A DNA stretch of 38,360 nucleotides from Bifiguratus adelaidae (Eukaryota > Mucoromycota > Endogonomycetes > Endogonales): assembly GCA_002261195.1 (NCBI GenBank), contig MVBO01000143.1, positions 1-38,360 on the forward strand, read 5' to 3'. Shown here one piece after another: positions 30,083-38,360 of the stretch. Numbering within the stretch: the stretch's first letter is position 1; each line of letters begins with the position of its first letter. Both the position numbers and the translations under genes were made by a program. The notes under the pieces are model-generated. The model was not told the DNA's origin. It saw nothing but the letters and a program-made list of their open reading frames with translations, and ran no database searches.

Positions 30083-30891
30083 CTACTTCCTTAAAAGACC
30101 CTTTTGAAGCCATTTGGGAAGCTTCTTGTCCTTTTTATCCTCAGCTTTGCCCTTTTCCTTCCTTTCCTTGGGTTTGGGTGCCTCATTGGCAATGTCATAA
30201 TTTGGAGAACTAGGTGGCATGATCGCTTTTGATACATAGGCATCAGCCAGTACGGGTGCTTTAGCATCGCCTGTCTTGTCGTTCCATGTTAGCATTAAGG
30301 ATGCGCTTGGGGCAAGATTATTCTTGAAGAGGGTGACTTTGTCGGCCGCGAGTTTCGTTCTTGGTGGTAGAAGCAGGCTGAAACTGCGGTCAGGTGTGCG
30401 GAGAAGCGAGCGAATGTATTCAAATAGCTCGGAGGCTAAGAATTGCTATCGTCAGCCAGGGATCTTACCACGGTCGGCGTACAGGTAATATGATAGAAGC
30501 GAATACCTACTTGGTTCTGAACTTGCAAACTCGGCTTGTAGGCTATACCCATCCGGAAGCTTGACTCGTATGCGCGCTTTGGGGTTCCGGTTCATCTTCT
30601 CCTTCTCTTCTGCGTCCCTTATGGCTTGTGTCTTTAGTGGCGTGTTCTCCAAAGCCATGCGAGCTTTGGTCTGAGCATCGAGAGCCGCTTTGAGCTCTTG
30701 ACCTGAAGGTTTGAAGAAGGTGTCTGGAAGGTCGGCGCCTAGGCGTTTATGAGAATGCCAGGTGTAAGGTTATGCAACATTGACATACCCGCTGGTCCAC
30801 GGCCGGACGGATGAGGACCATAGATTTGCAGATTGCGTTCTGGAGTAGATGTTGCAGTGTCCGTGGAAGTAGGCGCGACAGTGTCTGTCAT
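30083..30891 (-). CDS. UBX-domain protein, short TUG/Ubx4-type Cdc48/p97 cofactor
   Basis: Adaptor for the AAA ATPase Cdc48/p97, which extracts ubiquitinated proteins (for example in ERAD). The spliced protein is about 220 residues. The N-terminus MTDTVAPTSTDTATSTPERN is low complexity. A short helix-rich segment (LKAALDAQTKARMALENTP) precedes the UBX fold (ARIRVKLPDGYSLQAEF, then ELFEYIRSLLRTPDRSFSL and LLPPRTKLAADKVTLFKNNL). The C-terminal tail ends KLPKWLQKGL, like the KVPKWLKL tail of human TUG/ASPSCR1. Three exons, junctions at EP/TSELF and at GPAG/ADLPD. Compared with TUG and yeast Ubx4, the N-terminal ubiquitin-like (TUG-UBL1) part is absent, and the first exon begins directly at 30891. 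Either this is a genuinely short form or the start is further upstream. I see no good upstream exon in the 385 bp before it. Confidence 0.82.
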
Positions 30892-31276
30892 TCTTTGCGG
30901 AAAGATGTGAACTATTGCGGAAATTTCCAGAGAACAATGGCAAAGCGAAAGGGGGGAAAGCGAGAGAAGAGAGCAAATGATTCATCTTAGTGAACGATAG
31001 ACAGTTGAGCCCATCAACATTTCATATGGCTCACGCGTGGCAAGACGTGGATAGCTGGGAGACGAGAGATGATCGATTGATACCTGCCCCGTTTGGACAT
31101 CATACTATATTATATGTACAATAACCAGGAGAATTTCTTCTTTGGCTGGTCAGCTCTTAGCTCCATAGCGTCAATTTCACTGATCAACGGCGAGTCCATG
31201 CCACGCATAGCCACGTGAGCAGGTCCGCCGGCAAAGCGCTATCCAGCCCTAAAAATCCTCGAACAAAATGACCTGT
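30892..31276. other. Intergenic region between UBX protein and TRAPPC2L
   Basis: 385 bp between two minus-strand genes, holding the UBX-gene promoter and the TRAPPC2L 3' region. Purine-rich GAAAGGGGGGAAAGCGAGAGAA lies close upstream of the UBX start. No gene seen. Confidence 0.45.
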
Positions 31277-31866
31277 CTAAACGTGCTGTTGAACGGCGAT
31301 GGCATCGATGGCATCGATGGCCTGCGTGAATTTTTTGGCCGTGATGGGCTTGCTGCTATCGGTAGTATAGAATGGATTGCATACTTGAGCGGTATAAGCT
31401 GCATGTATTTGACGAAAGATCTATTTTTCAAATAGAGTGAGCTACAGATAACCATTGACGTGTGACCTACCATCTTCATGTCAGAGTCACGCACCAGACC
31501 ATCGGGAACAGTGATGACGACCACAAACTTGACGCGCGTGTTGGTCATGTATCCGTACCTATGGATCACATCATCAGCAATCCTGTACACGTTCTCTATG
31601 GTGCAAGAGCACCTACACGGCCAAGTCTTCCATGGAATACAATAAGCCCAGGTAGAGGTCTGCTGCTTTTGGACCTGCAGCCACTAAAAGTTCGGTCAGT
31701 TTTGGCGGAGATTCGCCATGAACTCACCTCGTTCTTCAATGACATCAATAGCCGTATGGGCAAGGTAGTGGAACTTGAGGTCTGGATGAGCGGGATTGCA
31801 GTTGCGGATATACAAGGGATTATTCTGCTTGCCAATGACGGCAATGCAGTTGATGTGGATATTCAT
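31277..31866 (-). CDS. TCA17: TRAPPC2L / TCA17, TRAPP complex subunit
   Basis: Sedlin-fold subunit of TRAPP, the exchange factor for Rab/Ypt GTPases in ER-Golgi and intra-Golgi traffic. Four exons (31866-31728, 31683-31617, 31558-31471, 31420-31277) splice to 438 nt, 145 residues. The protein begins MNIHINCIAVIGKQNNPLYI, continues LKFHYLAHTAIDVIEER, DLYLGLLYSMEDLAVYGY, MTNTRVKFVVV and MKMIFRQIHAAYTAQVCNPF, and ends IAVQQHV. This follows human TRAPPC2L through its whole length, including the YGYxTNxxVKF segment. It is easily missed because each exon is short. It follows eIF2-alpha on the same strand with 84 bp between the eIF2-alpha stop and this ATG. Confidence 0.92.
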
Positions 31867-31950
31867 GGGAAGGTTATGTGGCCGGACACTCTCAGCTGAA
31901 ATTAGAGGGTCAAAGTGTGGAAAAAGGGCAACATTTGGCGTTTTAGTATT

Positions 31951-33311
31951 CTACACTTCATCATCGTCACTTCCAGCCGCAATATCCTCGTCTTCATCTC
32001 CGCTGACCATTTCATTCTCCTTCTCTGCTTGGGCCATAAGAGCAGCAAAGTCACGATCATCGGTTTCATTGACCAATTTGGCTTCCTTGCTTATGGCGAA
32101 CCTCGAGTGCTTGTAGCCCTCGACCGTCTCTTTTATAGTCTCGAGAGCATTTTCCATGACCTCGAAACCAATGTTCTTTTCCAAAGCGTCGGCCGTTATG
32201 ACATATAATGGAGCTGCGAGGTACGTGATCTGGCAAAGAGCACCATAAGCGCGGTGGACAATCATTGGCGTGAAATAGTTCCCTACCTTGAGAGGTACAT
32301 CGGCTGTACCGCAAGCCTCACCAGCTTGCAATGCCTTTTTGATGGCCTCAACACCATCAGAGCCCGTGCAGCGAAGATCGATATCTGGGGGTCAAGGTAA
32401 GCAGAGTATTCGTCCAGACGCTATTCAAGCAACTTACGAGCACGAATTTTCACTGGTTGAGGCTTCATCCGGCGTACAATATTGCTCAGCAACTCGTCAC
32501 GGATGTTTGCGGGCATGTCAAGTCCCTCAAGGACCGGCTCTGGATCCCTATAGTGCATCAATTAAGCAATGCGCACGACCTTATAACAAATGGACGTCGA
32601 ACACTTACGCTATGGCCATCTTGAAAGCATCATATGCGTGACCATACTTCCGGTAAAGAGGCCATCCAAACTTTTGGTATAGTTCTATGAGGGGAATATC
32701 GTGCTTTTCAGCGACATGTCGAAGGATTGAATGAACGGCTTTTGATTTGTTGTATCGGTCTTCGCACTTTGTAACTTCTTCTGGAGAGACTCGACGTTTG
32801 GACAAGTCAATGTAGCCTATAAACAACAAGCAAATATTAAGCATACTTGCCCAGATGGATTCAATAAAGACACACGACGACTTACCCTTCTCCTCGTCTA
32901 CTCTGAGGACAACAACGACTTCGTTGCGACCAACACGGATAAGCTTCTGCACTGAACGAATACGACGTCTTGAGAGTTCAGACAAGAGAATCATGCCTTC
33001 TCTGTCGTTATATTCCAACTAGATTTGAAGCGTTGCGGTAAGAATACGGCCTCGAAACAAAAGCGATCGTTGTCGACGTGGCACGAGTACACCGGCCATG
33101 TCCATGATAAAGCAAACAACAACCCTACTTCTCCAAGCGTGGCCATGGTCTTCCAGTCTCGCCAACCAAGTCGACGCGATCACATATCACTTACCAACTT
33201 TACATAGGCCCCCATGTCCTCAATCTGTCGGACGTTCACCACAACCAGATCGTCCGGCTTTGGGAACTCATTCTCGTACATGCGACACTGGAACCTTGAA
33301 GGATCGCTCAT
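31951..33311 (-). CDS. SUI2: Translation initiation factor eIF2 alpha subunit
   Basis: Regulatory subunit of the factor that brings initiator tRNA to the ribosome, and target of stress kinases. The N-terminus [20 protein letters not shown] starts the S1/OB domain. [20 protein letters not shown] contains the conserved phosphorylation-site serine (Ser51 of the human protein), with intact flanks. [20 protein letters not shown], the helical domain, and the third domain ([24 protein letters not shown]) follow. The end is acidic ([16 protein letters not shown]). About six exons. The intron at 32230-32286 is 57 nt, in frame and stop-free, between VPLK and ITYLAAP; splicing it restores the family spacing. 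The serine and its flanks imply the usual Gcn2-type control. Confidence 0.96.
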
Positions 33312-34102
33312 GATGTCTTACTGTGCAGACAAAGCCTTTGCCTCTTGGCTTCAAAATTTTGGAGACTAAGATGAGTCATGTGACGTCATCATTTTGACCG
33401 CTGAACACTTTTGGCCAGGTGGGGATAGCCTGAGGCATTGAATCCAGGTGGAACACTCAATCCATTGGGAGTTAGCGACACCTTCAATGTTTTGCCAACT
33501 AAAAACACGAAAGTAATGGTGACTGACAGTGGAATTGTAATACCAATGTAGGGATTTATGCTCAGAGACAGAGAAATGGCCCTCCTGGCGGCTAGCTATA
33601 CACATATCTTGCCAAGGACAAAGACAACGTGAGAATTACCAATGCATAACTTTATTCTCCAGTCCTCCACTCAAACAATAGAGTGTCCCTCTAGCAGCAA
33701 TAACGTTTCCAAATTTGCTAGAACGCCATCTAATTGGGTGAAAACCAACATAAAAGGCCTGACGGCGCAATATGTGGAACATTTAACGTCTTTTACCTAC
33801 AGAAAAGCTGACATCCAATGGAATGAACAGCTGACACGATGTAAACGATATGATATGACGTACGGCAAAAATTTCGCTCTACCGCCAAGAGGAACCCTGT
33901 TTACAAAATGGAAGGCAATTGCCATTCGGGAAAGCCCAACCAACCGGTGACACAATATCCTTATCGCTCACCCTTGAGCACCTTCTGCTTCTCCAGACCT
34001 TTGACAAGTGTCACAATTGACCGACGCGCGTTCATCGGTTGGGTTAGGGTTAGTGCACCCCATTATTAGCCGAAACATCTCGGTTCTCGTTGCTCTCGCA
34101 CC
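33312..34102. promoter_or_regulatory. Divergent region between eIF2-alpha and the cytochrome P450
   Basis: About 790 bp holding both promoters. A plus-strand frame of 102 codons (33642-33950) has no recognisable domain and I leave it uncalled. Close to the P450 start lies a short telomere-like repeat (see separate entry). Confidence 0.5.
34037..34053 (+). repeat. Short interstitial telomere-type repeat in P450 promoter
   Basis: GGTTGGGTTAGGGTTAG, two and a part copies of TTAGGG, 50 nt before the P450 ATG. It is too short to be a former telomere. In fungi such motifs can be binding sites for Tbf1/Teb1-type factors (established for yeasts; inference here). Confidence 0.6.
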
Positions 34103-35904
34103 ATGGACATACTGCACGTCCTCGCATCAGTAGGCATCGTGGCTATCACGACTGCAGGCATATATATTCTGCATAATGTCAACGAAATGAAGAAAATGAA
34201 GGGACTTCCTGGTCCTCCGAGACACTTCATCTCGGGTAATATGAAGGATTTGGGAGAAGCGATACGTAAAGACGATCGACATATCGACTATTACTTTCTG
34301 GATCAAGCCAAAAAATACGGTAATATACTATGGTATAGGCTTCCATGGCCTTTGCCGAGTATGCTCATGGTTGCTGATGTGGATATTGCAACACGGCTCA
34401 TGCAATCCGATCAAATGCTCAAATCCTTCACTTATATCAACCTGCTACCCATCATCGGCAAGGATTCACTTTTGATCAAGGAAGGTGACGAGTGGCGTCA
34501 TCTCCGCAAGGCATTCAATCCGGCGTTTAGCAAAGGGTATCTCGAGCGCATGGTCCCGGCAATTGCGGAAGAAACTATTGTATTTGCCAATCGATTGAAC
34601 CGGGCGGCACAAATCGGAACGATCGTGACCTTGAATGACTACCTCACCTCGCTTACCGTCGATGTGATTGCTCGTGTGGGCTTTTCTCGTCGATTGCATG
34701 CGCAGGATGTGGAAGAAGGACAGCATCCATTGGTGGCTGATTTTGCCGTGACGCTACATGGTACAACCCTTGGTTGGCGTGAACGATTGAATCCCGTGTA
34801 TTGGATTCGCTACAAGGCGGCCGAAAAACGCTTGGATAATCACTTTCGAAAGATGATGAGAGAACGAGAGCAAGACAACAAAGGCGTCAAGGCTGTGTCT
34901 GTTCGAGACGATGGTGCTGATTGGGCCGACCGAGACATGGGAGAGATAGATAGTGGAGGCAGTGACTCCATAGAGGCCAAGGATGTGCTTGATCTGGCGA
35001 TGAACACCGTATACTCGGACGGAAGCAAATTGAGCGAGTCCGTCATCATTTCTCAACTGAAGACCTTCTTTTTCGCTGGGTAGGTGCATGCAGGCAGATC
35101 TTTTGCATGACCATTGGCATCTCACAATGAACATATCAGCCACGATACCACGTCTTCACTCATGTCCTGGGTCTTTTATCTCTTGTCCAAGCATCCAAAG
35201 GTGCTTGCAGATGTTCGGGAAGAGCTCGACAGCATTTTCGGTCCCGAGACGGCCGAGGATCTGGACACGCTTGCAGACACAATGACACAGAATCCGAAAC
35301 TATTGAACGAGATGAAGTTGGGGTTGGCGGTCATCAAGGAAACCCTACGTTTATACCCTCCGGGTGCAACGGCTCGATGGACCAACGATCCAACGTAAGT
35401 CTCTATCATCCGACTCAAGTCAGCGTTGATCCGCTCTAAACATGAATGATAGCATTGAAATTCAAGGCACACCAATCAAGGGCTGGGTGGTTTACATGCC
35501 CACGATGCTCATGCAACGCTCGGTAAGCAGCAAATTCCATATTCGATGCATGGATGGCTAAACGTCACCTCTTCATTCAGCCCGAGTACTGGGGCCCCAC
35601 GGCCGATGAATTTGATCCATATCGTTTCTTGAAACCCTTGGGCGAAGCAGTTGCCGCACAATTTCCATTTTCCAAGCCCAAGAGGAGTTGCATTGGTCAA
35701 GAGCTGGCTTACTTGGAAGCAAGAATCATTCTCGCCTGTATTGCGCGCAAGTTTGATTTCCAGTTTGTGCCTGGAGCCATGCCTGCGGGTACCGAAAAGG
35801 TGAGGCGGTGGACAGGCCCGGACGCACCAGAAGAGTATCAGCAAATTGCCGTCACCTCCAAGCCAGCCAAGGGAATGATGATGCGCGTCAAGACCAGAGT
35901 CTAG
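34103..35904 (+). CDS. Cytochrome P450 monooxygenase
   Basis: Membrane-anchored haem monooxygenase. An N-terminal anchor (HVLASVGIVAITTAGIYIL) is followed by the proline-rich hinge GLPGPP. WRHLRKAFNPAFS (C-helix), the I-helix oxygen-binding FFFAGHDTTSS, the K-helix IKETLRLYPPG (ExxR), FDPYRFL (PERF-like) and the cysteine loop FSKPKRSCIGQELAYLEA follow. Four exons (34103-35079, 35140-35394, 35453-35522, 35581-35904) sum to 1626 nt, 541 residues, normal for the family. In the haem loop the usual Gly of FxxGxRxCxG is Pro (FSKPKRSCIG). All other invariant residues are present, so the enzyme is probably active. I cannot assign a CYP family or substrate. The neighbours (eIF2-alpha, a hydrolase) give no pathway clue. 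Confidence 0.95.
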
Positions 35905-35966
35905 ATGTGTGACAATTAAGCAATGCATGTAAGATGTAGTGTATGATACAATTGAACCTATGATAT

Positions 35967-37147
35967 CTATCCCTTGGCCCACCGTGCCTTTACTCCTCGT
36001 ATAGCCCATTCCATGACACCCTCCTTCCACACCAAATCATGATCTTCGCCTTCCAAAATGCGGATGCGTATATCAGGCACTTGTTTGGCTAACCAGGTGA
36101 TGGCTTGTGAGGGAATCAGCGTATCCTTATCTCCCCAGACGACCGAGACAGGGACCGTGATATCCGAGTAGTCGAAGCCAAAGGTGTGGTATTTCTCGAG
36201 CGCCACGAGAATGTCGAGGATTTGGCCCTGTTGGGATGGTTCGATATCTCGTACCGATTGCATGGCCAGGTAGAGTGCGAGTGAGCGAGGTTTAATGACA
36301 TGTCGTAGGGGTCGTTCGCCGGGAAAGTCGGTTTCGTACTCTACAGTGGGAGGTAGGCCATGGTCGTCGTCGTCGTCAAAGAGCTCCCAATCGTCGCTGC
36401 CGGAGATGGAGGTGATAAGTGAGGAGATGGAAGAATGTTGAGAAGACAGGGATCGACTGCGTGACGATTTGGCATCGGGGGATGTCGCCATGGTATGTGA
36501 GTTCATGGATAGATTGGTAATCTTGTCCCATCCTCCCATGATGTCCATGGCCAGCGACATCCCCGATGATACGACCGCGGCAGGCAAAAGGCGTGTCCAT
36601 CGAAAGGAATTCGTCACAGAGGTGGAGACCCAGGGTGAGATCAGATAGATGGGTCCTACGATGCGGTCGGGATGAAATCGGGCGATAGCCAGCGCAAAGA
36701 CGCTTCCAACCGACTGTCCAATGAGGGAGAACTTGCGCAATCCCAGGTGATCCGCCAATTGTAAAACGCAGTCTGAGTCGATGGTTAGACGCGCCCGCAT
36801 GCTTCAAACTTGAATCTGCACTCACCTGCCCAGTGCAAGACTGTCATCTCTTCTGCTTTGCACTCCTCCGAGAGGCCATAGCTGGACAACCCATCAGACA
36901 TGGTGTTCACTATTATAGTCATCCAATAGACTTACCCAGGTCGCTCTGGCCAAATCAAACGAACACCATGCTGGCTAGCAAGCTCACCAAACACTGCACC
37001 GACGACTCGCGTGCATCCATGGCCTCCAATGACAATGGCAGGCCATCCGTGCTTATCCCCCGTTTCTGCGAATCCCATCATGCGACGCCCCTGAGACATC
37101 GCGTATTGAAACGTCCCATTCATTGCCGGTGATGTGAGCTGCTCCAT
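35967..37147 (-). CDS. Alpha/beta hydrolase-fold protein with Ser-rich/acidic insert
   Basis: Serine hydrolase of unknown substrate. Strand and oxyanion region HGWPAIVIGGHGC, then the nucleophile elbow IGQSVGSVFALA (GxSxG), catalytic Asp region VVWGDKDTLIP and His in LEGEDHDLVW. Three exons: 37147-36936, 36881-36826 (56 nt) and 36772-35967; the frames join at ERPGYGLSE and LHWADCVLQ. Between core and cap there is a low-complexity insert of about 70 residues, Ser-rich and then acidic (DDWELFDDDDDHGLPP), absent from ordinary small hydrolases. The start is uncertain: in-frame ATGs at 37147 and 37123 both precede the conserved fold, and the latter has a purine at -3. A still longer frame would overlap RPAP2 on the other strand and is unlikely. 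It is divergent from RPAP2, with about 104 bp between starts. Confidence 0.85.
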
Positions 37148-37251
37148 CGGTCTCTGACGCTTCCGCCTCCGTTTCCGTCCATCCATCTCGCCACGCTGTT
37201 TGGGCCTTGCGGAAGAAAAGTGTTCCAAACCCTTTTCCTTCTTGCATCGAC

Positions 37252-38360
37252 ATGCAGTACGCCGCGCCCAAGGTGCCGCCTGAAGGAAAGACGGTGCGAC
37301 GAAAGGCAAATGCACCTACTCCAAGTGAAAAGAAGAAGAGTCTGATTCGAAAGAATGTCCAGCTCCGATTCGATGCCGAACAACTCACATTTCAATGGCA
37401 AGAGAAGCTCTTTGCGAAACGCGTGGCAAGTAGGGAAACGCTGATACAGAGCGCTCGGTATCTGCGACCTGAACACTATCGTGAGGTGATTGAGGAGCGT
37501 AACCTGGAAGCGTGGTGTGGATATCCTCTCTGTGGCAACGACAAGGCAGAAGTCTCTTCGCGATATCGCATCTCGCTTGCTTCGCGGAAAGTGTTTGATC
37601 AGTCAGCATTGGCGCAGTTCTGCAGCAAGGAATGCTTGACCAAGAGTAGGTTTCTTGAGGCTCAACTCAGTGACGAGCCGGTGTGGACGAGGAACATCAT
37701 TCGGCCTAGCAAGGAACAGGATCCCGATATTACGGTGGTGGGTATGCAGGAGAAGATTGACGACTACAAGATTGAAGAAGCGAGCGCGCCACCGACCAAG
37801 CAACGAGTTCGGGAACAGTATATACATCAACTCTTGTCTCAGTTACCGCCACCCATTGCCGATATCACCATTCACGAGCGTACGCCCCAGATGAAGAGTC
37901 CGATAACTCCCAGTCAAGACATCATTGTACCGACGGCTGTTGGTAGCGAAAAGGGAGAAGCCGATGCTATAGAGGGTTTCCGAGTGAGCTTTGACAGCCG
38001 GGATCGCCAGGATAAAGTAAGCACACTAGTTTTGAGGGCAACAGAGAAGCCCAACAAACACGGAAAGAGTTCAGGTCAAAAGGACACGTCTTTCACGTCC
38101 TTGGCGATAGCAGACGACGATATTTTGCAAGATGCCATGAACACCATGATGCAGCTAAGATTGCATGGCGAGCATATACCTCAGTCGGACCTCAACGAGC
38201 AGAACACCTCAGTTGAGAAGCAGCAGCCGCCCGCAGAGCAACCAAAGGTGGTCAAGCAACGCACCACGCCCCCTTCGACGGCCAAGACCGAGGTTCGTAC
38301 CCCGCCGACAAAACCTGAAGGCTTCGATTCGAAAACCATTACCTCCACATCCACCGCTCA
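37252..38360 (+). CDS. RTR1: RPAP2 / RTR1, RNA polymerase II CTD Ser5 phosphatase, partial at right edge
   Basis: Atypical zinc-binding CTD phosphatase and RNA polymerase II assembly/import factor. From ATG 37252 the frame is open without stop or intron to the window end (369 codons). The N-terminus is basic (KTVRRKANAPTPSEKKKSLI), followed by the helical RPAP2 region (TFQWQEKLFAKRVASRETL, YLRPEHYREVIEERNLE) and the zinc motif in two halves, WCGYPLCGN and QFCSKECL (CxxxxC...CxxxC). Then comes QLSDEPVWTRN. The rest is a hydrophilic Pro/Thr/Lys-rich tail, continuing outside the window. The gene is divergent from the alpha/beta hydrolase. Confidence 0.93.
   Translation, partial: MQYAAPKVPPEGKTVRRKANAPTPSEKKKSLIRKNVQLRFDAEQLTFQWQEKLFAKRVASRETLIQSARYLRPEHYREVIEERNLEAWCGYPLCGNDKAEVSSRYRISLASRKVFDQSALAQFCSKECLTKSRFLEAQLSDEPVWTRNIIRPSKEQDPDITVVGMQEKIDDYKIEEASAPPTKQRVREQYIHQLLSQLPPPIADITIHERTPQMKSPITPSQDIIVPTAVGSEKGEADAIEGFRVSFDSRDRQDKVSTLVLRATEKPNKHGKSSGQKDTSFTSLAIADDDILQDAMNTMMQLRLHGEHIPQSDLNEQNTSVEKQQPPAEQPKVVKQRTTPPSTAKTEVRTPPTKPEGFDSKTITSTSTA

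Noticed and set aside
10357-32286. Three in-frame, stop-free introns of 57, 57 and 60 nt (10357-10416 in the DYRK kinase, 23215-23271 in the KduD-like SDR, 32230-32286 in eIF2-alpha), possibly coding when retained
   Set aside because: With roughly forty introns in the window, a third should be multiples of three, and a good share of such short ones would lack stops by chance. Homologous proteins lack the extra residues, and each intron has normal splice signals.
33642-33950. Plus-strand ORF of 102 codons in the eIF2-alpha/P450 interval
   Set aside because: No domain or low-complexity pattern suggesting a protein; compatible with chance in a 790-bp region.
37148-37315. Extension of the alpha/beta hydrolase upstream over the RPAP2 start
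   Set aside because: The frame there is the antisense of the conserved RPAP2 N-terminus and is very basic; internal ATGs give a normal hydrolase start.

Overview
This is a window from a draft nuclear genome of a filamentous fungus. Genes are compact and split by many short GT-AG introns of about 38-75 nt, several with CTAAC-like branch points, and one 751-base run of N marks an assembly gap. Housekeeping genes are clearly fungal or opisthokont. A Crinkler-type gene with a P-loop NTPase and an EBP-type sterol isomerase suggest an early-diverging lineage such as Mucoromycota. That placement is inference; the sequence alone does not fix it.

Left third (1-9.5 kb), accessory: a Crinkler-like gene running off the left edge, then three minus-strand metabolic genes: a short-chain dehydrogenase, an intronless FAD monooxygenase of the phenol/aromatic hydroxylase family, and a BAHD-type acyltransferase that is interrupted twice. 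They could be the remains of a small tailoring-enzyme cluster. Long AT-rich gaps between them hold nothing I can identify.

Middle (9.5-22.5 kb), core nuclear genes: a DYRK-family kinase with a long basic N-terminal tail, SNU13 (its first coding exon is only the ATG), the whole of MOT1 (TBP-removing Swi2/Snf2 ATPase), and a bZIP factor with a C-terminal DUF3425 domain, divergent from MOT1.

Right third (22.5-38.4 kb): a divergent pair of sugar/polyol dehydrogenases (KduD-like SDR and xylitol/sorbitol-dehydrogenase-like MDR, the latter broken by the assembly gap); UBC7 and an EBP-type sterol isomerase head to head with only 33 bp between start codons; a secreted fungalysin (M36) protease; a short TUG/Ubx4-type UBX protein; TRAPPC2L/TCA17; eIF2-alpha; a cytochrome P450; an alpha/beta hydrolase; and the 5' part of RPAP2/RTR1, divergent from the hydrolase and open to the right edge. 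Several genes here (UBC7, UBX protein, TCA17, eIF2-alpha, EBP) belong to ER quality control, ER-Golgi traffic and sterol synthesis. I treat this as a suggestive neighbourhood, not a proven unit.

Exon junctions were placed by eye, using splice consensus plus continuity of conserved protein sequence. The most striking points are the Crinkler-type NTPase gene with a GC-AG intron, the 33-bp UBC7/EBP promoter, the interrupted acyltransferase next to an intact monooxygenase, and the very small exons and introns.
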